Origin: Lentilactobacillus otakiensis DSM 19908 = JCM 15040
GTDB taxonomy: Bacteria; Bacillota; Bacilli; Lactobacillales; Lactobacillaceae
Length of the DNA stretch: 64,000 nt
Reading direction: 5' to 3'
NCBI RefSeq assembly: GCF_001434145.1
Contig: NZ_AZED01000014.1
Location: 62,001-126,000, forward strand
In this document: positions 59,074-64,000 of the stretch, in pieces
Layout of the letters: every line of letters begins with the position of its first letter
How positions within the stretch are numbered: position 1 is the first letter of the stretch
Program-made: the position numbers and the translations under genes
Notes under the pieces: generated by a model
What the model was told of the DNA's origin: nothing
What the model saw: the letters and a program-made list of their open reading frames with translations, nothing else
Databases searched by the model: none

Positions 59074-59757
59074 ATGCAAGATGCAGCCGTTTTAAAGGGC
59101 ACAAAGGATGGCTATGAAATCATTCTGGATGAAAATGCCAATCTAAAGGATATTTTCTCCTCACTTCGAAAGCTTCTGGACAATTTGAAAACCCAGACAG
59201 CTTCAACCAATCCACAAACCATCGCTTTTGATATTTATACTGGTATGCGCTTATGGCCAGCAGATGATCGATCAGAACTTGAAAAGATTTTTTCCGATTA
59301 TTCATACTTTTCAGTTCACAAGATTACTTCTGATGTGATCACCAAGGAAGAATCCAATCGGATCATTGAACAATCAAGTGTCCATATCGTTGATAAGGTG
59401 ATTCGAAATGGTCAAGAAGAGCATATTCAAGGTGATGTGTTATTTCTCGGAACGGTTCATGAAGGCGGCAAGTTATTTGTCGGTGGTAACATTTTCGTCC
59501 TTGGCAATGTTGAGGGAATCATTCAAGCTGGTGCGCCTGATCTTGAGGACAAGATGATTATTGGGGATGTACATAATGCTCAGCAGGTTCGGATCGGTGA
59601 GCAATTTGAAATTCTGGCAGATAGCAAACATGAGATGAACAGTGGCACAGTGATCTATGTCAATGATCTACATGTGTTGGACTATGGCAAAGTTGAGGAT
59701 CTCAAACAGATTAATCCCAAGTTTTACAATCAGATAGGAGGAGTCATCAATGGGTAA
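59074..59757 (+). CDS. minC: Septum site-determining protein MinC
   Basis: 227 residues. N-terminal FtsZ-binding domain (about 1-105) and C-terminal beta-helix with GDVLFLGTVHEGGKLFVGGN and IFVLGNVEGII. It inhibits FtsZ polymerisation away from midcell together with MinD. Overlaps minD by 8 bp. Confidence 0.94.
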   Translation: MQDAAVLKGTKDGYEIILDENANLKDIFSSLRKLLDNLKTQTASTNPQTIAFDIYTGMRLWPADDRSELEKIFSDYSYFSVHKITSDVITKEESNRIIEQSSVHIVDKVIRNGQEEHIQGDVLFLGTVHEGGKLFVGGNIFVLGNVEGIIQAGAPDLEDKMIIGDVHNAQQVRIGEQFEILADSKHEMNSGTVIYVNDLHVLDYGKVEDLKQINPKFYNQIGGVING

Positions 59758-60556
59758 GGCTTACGTTATAACATCAGGTAAAGGGGGAGTTGGTAAGACA
59801 ACTTCGTCAGCTAATATTGGGACTGCACTTGCCATGCTTGGTAAGAAAGTGTGTCTCCTCGATCTTGATATTGGTCTGCGTAACTTGGACGTTGTGTTGG
59901 GACTCGACAACCGGATCATGTACGATATTGTTGACGTTGCAGCCGGTCGGGCAAAACTTAGCCAAGCGCTTGTTAAGGATAAGCGGTTTGATGATTTACT
60001 TTATCTATTACCAGCAGCTCAAAATACTGACAAGACCGCTTTAAACGAAGACCAGGTCCGCGAGATCGTTGATGAATTGAAGCCTGACTTTGACTTCATT
60101 CTGATTGATTGTCCAGCTGGAATTGAACAAGGATTTATGAACGCCATTGCTGGTGCTGACAGTGCGATTATTGTCACCACACCAGAAATTTCGGCTGTTC
60201 GTGATGCCGATCGCGTGGTTGGATTGCTGGAACAACATCCACTCCAAGAACAACCACATTTAATTATTAACCGAATTCGTCAGCATATGATGAAGGATGG
60301 ATCGGTCATGGATGTCGATGAAATTACGCATCATCTAGGTGTCGAATTGCTGGGGATTGTGTTCGATGACGATGCTGTCATCACGACTTCCAACAACGGT
60401 GAGCCGGTGGTGCTTCAAGCGGAAAATCCTGCTGGTCAGGGTTATCGCGACATTGCTCGTCGGTTAGTTGGCGAATCGGTTCCTTTGATGGAAATCAAGG
60501 ATGAACAGCAGCCATCATTCTGGCAAAAAGTAACCCATTGGTTCCGTAAAGGATAA
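59750..60556 (+). CDS. minD: Septum site-determining ATPase MinD
   Basis: 268 residues. Deviant Walker A SGKGGVGKTT, and LLDLDIGLRNLD. A C-terminal amphipathic tail (PSFWQKVTHWFRKG) would bind the membrane. RBS GGAGG inside minC. No minE is present, as in many Firmicutes. Confidence 0.96.
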   Translation: MGKAYVITSGKGGVGKTTSSANIGTALAMLGKKVCLLDLDIGLRNLDVVLGLDNRIMYDIVDVAAGRAKLSQALVKDKRFDDLLYLLPAAQNTDKTALNEDQVREIVDELKPDFDFILIDCPAGIEQGFMNAIAGADSAIIVTTPEISAVRDADRVVGLLEQHPLQEQPHLIINRIRQHMMKDGSVMDVDEITHHLGVELLGIVFDDDAVITTSNNGEPVVLQAENPAGQGYRDIARRLVGESVPLMEIKDEQQPSFWQKVTHWFRKG

Positions 60557-60562
60557 AAAGCC

Positions 60563-60591
60563 TTGACGTGAAGCCAAATTAATATTATTAT
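60563..60591 (+). promoter_or_regulatory. Promoter of the tandem T-box transcript
   Basis: TTGACG (60563-60568), 17 bp, TATTAT (60586-60591). Confidence 0.75.
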
Positions 60592-60597
60592 AAATTT

Positions 60598-60880
60598 AAC
60601 TTAATTAAAGATTTTTAAAGACGTTGATCAGAACCGGTTATTCATTCAAATTACAGAGAGCTCATCAAGGTGGAAGTTGGGCATTTGATGATTAATCGTC
60701 ACATCTGTGAGTCATTTTTCTGAATTTAGTAGGAAAAAGCGGTAAGCACGTTATTGCTGAAGTTTAGTGTTATCGAATACTAAACCCATTGAGGCTTTTC
60801 ATGTGAGTGGAGAGCAAATCAGAGGTGGAACCGCGAAATAGTCGTCCTCTTAAGTCATTTATGGCTTAAGAGGATTTTTT
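60598..60880 (+). ncRNA. T-box leader, first (complete) copy
   Basis: Full T-box with T-box sequence AGGTGGAACCGCG at 60823-60835 and terminator GTCCTCTTAAG.. at 60844-60880. The UGGA bulge calls for a tRNA with discriminator U, which in Firmicutes suggests Cys or Gly, unlike the UGGU of the other two leaders here. Upper Stem I pairs CGGTTATTC with GATTAATCG. The specifier is not settled: CAC (60700-60702) or ATC (60703-60705) fits by position, TGT (60706-60708) by discriminator. It controls a polar amino acid ABC transporter. Confidence 0.88.
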
Positions 60881-60900
60881 ATTTCTAAGAGGTAATTCTA

Positions 60901-61000
60901 AACTTCATGAGGCGGCGGGTGTGAACCTGTTGCGAATTGAGGTGGAACCGCGAAAACCATCGTCCTCTTGAGTAGTTAGAGTACTCAAGGGGATTTTTTT
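60901..61000 (+). ncRNA. Second T-box antiterminator/terminator without Stem I
   Basis: A second AGGTGGAACCGCG lies at 60940-60952, 117 nt after the first, with its own terminator (60962-61000) of stem GTCCTCTTGAGTA/TACTCAAGGGGAT and seven T. Only about 60 nt separate it from the first terminator, which leaves no room for Stem I. It looks like a partial duplication of the 3' half. Confidence 0.8.
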
Positions 61001-61015
61001 ATGGAGGGATGTCAA

Positions 61016-61660
61016 ATGATTCAATATATTCAAGAAATTTTACCTGCTTTATTGTCCGGAACCAAGATGACTTTATCAATTTTCTTCTGGACACTGATTT
61101 GTTCGATTCCATTAGGTGCTTTAGTCGGATTAGGACTGATTCAAAAGTTCAAACCGCTGACTTGGCTGTTGAACTTTTACGTTTGGATCATGCGTGGAAC
61201 GCCATTGTTACTGCAATTAATCTTTGTCTTTTACGGCCTGCCAATTATTCATATTGTGTTCCAACGTTATGATGCTGCGATGTTTGCCTTTATTTTGAAT
61301 TACACGGCTTACTTCGGTGAGATTTTTCGGGGCGGCTTCCAGTCAGTTCCAAAAGGTCAGTTTGAAAGTGCCAAGGTGTTGCGGCTGAGTTATGGTCAAA
61401 CAATTCGCAAGATTGTGATTCCCCAAGTTTTCAAGATTGTCTTACCCTCAATTGGGAATGAGGTCATTAACTTGGTAAAGGATTCATCCTTGGTATACGT
61501 TATCGGTTTAGGTGATCTGCTAAGAGCCGGAAATGTTGCCACTGCACGTGATGTGACGCTGCTTCCGTTGATCTTAGTTGGAATTATTTACCTTGCACTG
61601 ACGGCGGTATGTACGATTGTGTTGAAACTGATTGAAAAACGCGAAAATGTTTGGCGATAG
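61016..61660 (+). CDS. Polar amino acid ABC transporter permease
   Basis: 214 residues from ATG 61016 with RBS GGAGGG. HisMQ/GlnP-type permease with about five transmembrane helices and the EAA-like loop QFESAKVLRLSYGQTIRKIVIPQ. First gene of a three-gene importer unit. Cystine or another polar amino acid is the likely cargo. Confidence 0.92.
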   Translation: MIQYIQEILPALLSGTKMTLSIFFWTLICSIPLGALVGLGLIQKFKPLTWLLNFYVWIMRGTPLLLQLIFVFYGLPIIHIVFQRYDAAMFAFILNYTAYFGEIFRGGFQSVPKGQFESAKVLRLSYGQTIRKIVIPQVFKIVLPSIGNEVINLVKDSSLVYVIGLGDLLRAGNVATARDVTLLPLILVGIIYLALTAVCTIVLKLIEKRENVWR

Positions 61661-61672
61661 GAGGGGATTACA

Positions 61673-62308
61673 ATGTTAGAAATTAGGAATTTAACGAAAC
61701 GTTTTGGCAGTCGGACCATTATTGATGATCTGTCAATGACCGTCAAAGACAACGAAATTGTGGCAATTGTTGGTCCTTCTGGAGCTGGTAAAACGACACT
61801 TTTGAGATGTATCACTGGGCTGGAATCCGTTAATACCGGCGAATTTTACTGGAATGGGACTCAGTTTGATCCAACTAATACCACACAAAAAGATACCATC
61901 ATCGGGGTTGTCTTTCAGGATTATCAGCTTTTCCCTAATTTAACCGTTCTGGGAAATATTACCTTGGCACCAACGATGGTTAAAAAAGAACCAATGACTG
62001 AAGTCAAAAAATACGCTCGTGAATTATTGAGTCGTTTGGGATTGGAAGGTAAGGAAGATCTTTACCCCTACCAACTTTCCGGTGGCCAAAAGCAACGGGT
62101 AGCGATTGTTCGGGCACTTGCGATGCGACCAAAGATTCTTTGTTATGACGAACCAACTTCTGCCCTTGATCCCGCATTACGAGACGAAGTTGCCCAAATT
62201 ATTCTTGACCTCAAGAAACAGGAAATGACTCAGATTGTCGTCACTCATGATATGGACTTTGCCAAAAATGTTGCTGACGAAATCCAACAGGTTAAACAAA
62301 TTCAGTAG
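61673..62308 (+). CDS. Polar amino acid ABC transporter ATP-binding protein
   Basis: 211 residues, shorter than the usual 240. Walker A GPSGAGKTT, signature LSGGQKQR, Walker B ILCYDEPTSALD. The C-terminal tail ends soon after the H-loop (VVTHDMDFAKNVAD), so the terminal segment normally found is reduced. RBS AGGAGGGG. Confidence 0.9.
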   Translation: MLEIRNLTKRFGSRTIIDDLSMTVKDNEIVAIVGPSGAGKTTLLRCITGLESVNTGEFYWNGTQFDPTNTTQKDTIIGVVFQDYQLFPNLTVLGNITLAPTMVKKEPMTEVKKYARELLSRLGLEGKEDLYPYQLSGGQKQRVAIVRALAMRPKILCYDEPTSALDPALRDEVAQIILDLKKQEMTQIVVTHDMDFAKNVADEIQQVKQIQ

Positions 62309-62318
62309 GAGGGGTAAA

Positions 62319-63182
62319 ATGTTAAAATCATTTAAACGTTTATTATTGATTGCCAGTCTCCTACTGGTAACAATTGGCCTTTCGGGATGCGGCGTGCGGT
62401 ACGTCAGCCGTCAGGGCTCTCAAGAAAATCCTGACACATGGTCGACTGTTTCTAAACAAAAAAAGATTGTCGTCGGTCTGGATGACAGTTTTGTGCCAAT
62501 GGGTTTTCAAACCAAAAGCGGTAAAATTGTCGGGTATGATGTTGACCTTGCTCGAGCAGTATTCAAGCAATATGGTATTAAAGTCGATTTCCAGCCAATT
62601 GACTGGTCCATGAACGTCACTGAGTTGAGAAATGGCACTATCGATTTGATTTGGAATGGTTTTTCAGTTAATCCCCAAAGAGCTAAGAAAATTACGTTCA
62701 GCGAACCTTATCTCATTAACGACCAAGTGTTGGTTTCTAAAAAGAGTCAGCATATTAAGAGTTTTGCCGACATGAAGGGGAAGGTCGCCGGCGTTCAAAA
62801 TGGTTCGGCCGGTGCGATGGATATTGATAACCAGCCAAAGCTCCTTAAAGATCGGATTAAGGGCCATGAACCGATTTTGTATGATACATTTACCGATGCA
62901 TTTATCGATTTGAATGCCAATCGAATTCAGGGGCTCTTAATTGATAGCATTTATGCCGGTTATTATTTGGAGCATCAATCCAACCAATCAAGCTTTACTT
63001 CGGTTCCAAGTGAATTTCCTAAGGAGCAATATGGTGTTGGTATGCGAAAAGGTGACACCGTTTTGAAGAAAAAGATTGACCAAGGTTTAAACCGATTGGC
63101 TAAAAATGGTGAACTTCACAAAATTAACATGAAGTGGTTTGGAACCGATCGAGATAGTCCTTTAATGAAAAATGCTAAATAA
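62319..63182 (+). CDS. Amino acid-binding lipoprotein
   Basis: 287 residues from ATG 62319 (RBS TAGGAGGGG). Lipobox GLSGCG near residue 20-26. Family 3 solute-binding fold with GYDVDLARAVFKQYGI and the signature GTIDLIWNGFSVNPQRAKK. Delivers substrate to the ABC importer. Ends the unit. Confidence 0.92.
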   Translation: MLKSFKRLLLIASLLLVTIGLSGCGVRYVSRQGSQENPDTWSTVSKQKKIVVGLDDSFVPMGFQTKSGKIVGYDVDLARAVFKQYGIKVDFQPIDWSMNVTELRNGTIDLIWNGFSVNPQRAKKITFSEPYLINDQVLVSKKSQHIKSFADMKGKVAGVQNGSAGAMDIDNQPKLLKDRIKGHEPILYDTFTDAFIDLNANRIQGLLIDSIYAGYYLEHQSNQSSFTSVPSEFPKEQYGVGMRKGDTVLKKKIDQGLNRLAKNGELHKINMKWFGTDRDSPLMKNAK

Positions 63183-63190
63183 TTTTTTTG

Positions 63191-63220
63191 AAAACTCTCA
63201 CTGAATTTGAGAGTTTTTTT
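63191..63220 (+). terminator. Terminator after the ABC operon
   Basis: AAAACTCTCA pairs with TGAGAGTTTT, followed by T. Confidence 0.9.
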
Positions 63221-63349
63221 ATTTGAAGTTTTTGGTGGGCGCAAAGTGGGAAACAAATCTCTATTTTTCCTTATTATTCCCGGATTATATTGAGATTTTA
63301 ATGATTTTATTTTATGATAAAATTTGTGACTAATTGAGGAGGAAACTCA

Positions 63350-64000
63350 GTGAAATACGAGATTGCAAAAGGGATTCGCTTGACGACGATCCCGACAACC
63401 AAATTTAAGAATACTAAAATAGTAATCAACTTTACTTTTCCGGCTCAACATCAGAATTATGCCAAGCTGGCGCTGCTAGCTGAACTACTTGAAAATTGTT
63501 CAGCTCAATATAACAGTGAGCTGCTGGTTTCCCGCCAACTCTCCAAGATGTATGGGGCAAGCTTTGGCGTCACCGTTTTGCGGTATGGAAATCAACATAC
63601 ACTTCAAGTTTCGATTACTTTTCCGAATGACAAATATTTGCCTCCCAAAAGTGAATTAACCAACGAGGTCTTAGCGTTTCTGAAGGAAATGATTGAGGAT
63701 CCATTTGTTGATGGTGATCAATTTGATCAAGAATATTTCCGCATTCATCAAAGTAATATGGTTAATTATCTGGATTCTATTCAGGACAACAAAGAATTTT
63801 TCTCGACCCTTGAATTACAACGTTTGTACTACCCAAATGATCCAGACCATGGGGACTTTTTAATGGGAAACCAGCAGGAGATGGGGCAGATTTCATCTCC
63901 AGAATTGTATACCTTCTATCGACACGTCTTGGCGACTGCTAAAATTTCGATTTTAGTTGGTGGTGATTTGCCTGAAGCTGATGTTCTCAAAGGATTCAAA
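63350..64000 (+). CDS. M16-family peptidase-like protein (YfmF-like), partial
   Basis: 217 codons from GTG 63350 with RBS GAGGAGG; the gene runs past the window end. It begins MKYEIAKGIRLTTIPTTKFKNT and has the M16 N-terminal layout. The HxxEH zinc motif is absent, with LLAELLENCSAQY at its place, so this is the catalytically inactive partner type. In relatives it is paired with an active M16 enzyme just downstream, which would lie outside the window. Confidence 0.85.
   Translation, partial: MKYEIAKGIRLTTIPTTKFKNTKIVINFTFPAQHQNYAKLALLAELLENCSAQYNSELLVSRQLSKMYGASFGVTVLRYGNQHTLQVSITFPNDKYLPPKSELTNEVLAFLKEMIEDPFVDGDQFDQEYFRIHQSNMVNYLDSIQDNKEFFSTLELQRLYYPNDPDHGDFLMGNQQEMGQISSPELYTFYRHVLATAKISILVGGDLPEADVLKGFK

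Overview
The window is a chromosomal segment of a low-to-moderate GC Gram-positive bacterium of the family Lactobacillaceae. Supporting signs are the conserved order tdk-prfA-prmC-tsaC-glyA-upp-atp operon, the murA-mbl-yidD-rodA and folC-mreBCD-minCD blocks, strong AGGAGG-type ribosome binding sites, three T-box leaders, a tmRNA with tag AKNNNNSYALAA, and a Ddl of the D-Ala-D-lactate type. A heterofermentative, intrinsically vancomycin-resistant Lactobacillus sensu lato (for example a Lentilactobacillus or a relative) fits, but the genus is inference.

Layout. 1-1650 is degenerate: the start of a minus-strand gene, an MFS transporter remnant, inverted repeats and a small secreted protein. 1654-10504 is an accessory mix: tmRNA, a HAD phosphatase, a C39-like protein beside a two-component system, two divergent tRNAs (Glu-CTC and Gln-CTG), an Ltp-type lipoprotein next to a TM2 protein, and several small lineage-specific proteins. 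10559-12609 encodes the GatD/MurT lipid II amidation enzyme. 12830-25193 is core housekeeping: thymidine kinase, release factor and its methylase, tRNA modification, SHMT, Upp, then F1Fo ATP synthase with a possibly frameshifted atpI-like gene in front.

25521-29979 continues with DUF1146, MurA, an Mbl/MreB paralogue, YidD, DUF2969 and RodA, a cell wall and elongation block. 30001-33213 pairs an H-protein-like gene with a methionine T-box and MetNIQ. 33295-38925 holds an SPFH protein and a five-gene locus (two ABC transporters and a YtrA-type GntR repressor) behind a promoter overlapped by a dyad. 39050-46393 contains ddl, a membrane GDPD, 3-methyladenine glycosylase, an Xre-TPR regulator, a universal stress protein, rarA and rpsD. 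46585-55029 has a free-Met-(R)-sulfoxide reductase-like GAF protein, ezrA, a cysteine desulfurase with thiI, tpx, and valS behind a valine T-box.

55143-63182 carries folC, mreBCD-minCD, then a polar amino acid ABC transporter behind an unusual tandem T-box leader: a full T-box followed by a second antiterminator/terminator without Stem I. The window ends inside an M16-family (YfmF-like) gene.

Much of the content serves envelope growth: precursor synthesis (MurA, Ddl, GatD/MurT), elongation (MreBCD, Mbl, RodA) and division placement (MinCD, EzrA). No CRISPR array, intact IS element or prophage was seen. The most noteworthy signals are the tandem T-box, the Ltp/TM2 pair, the Phe260 Ddl, the dyad-controlled double ABC locus, and the disrupted atpI-like frame.
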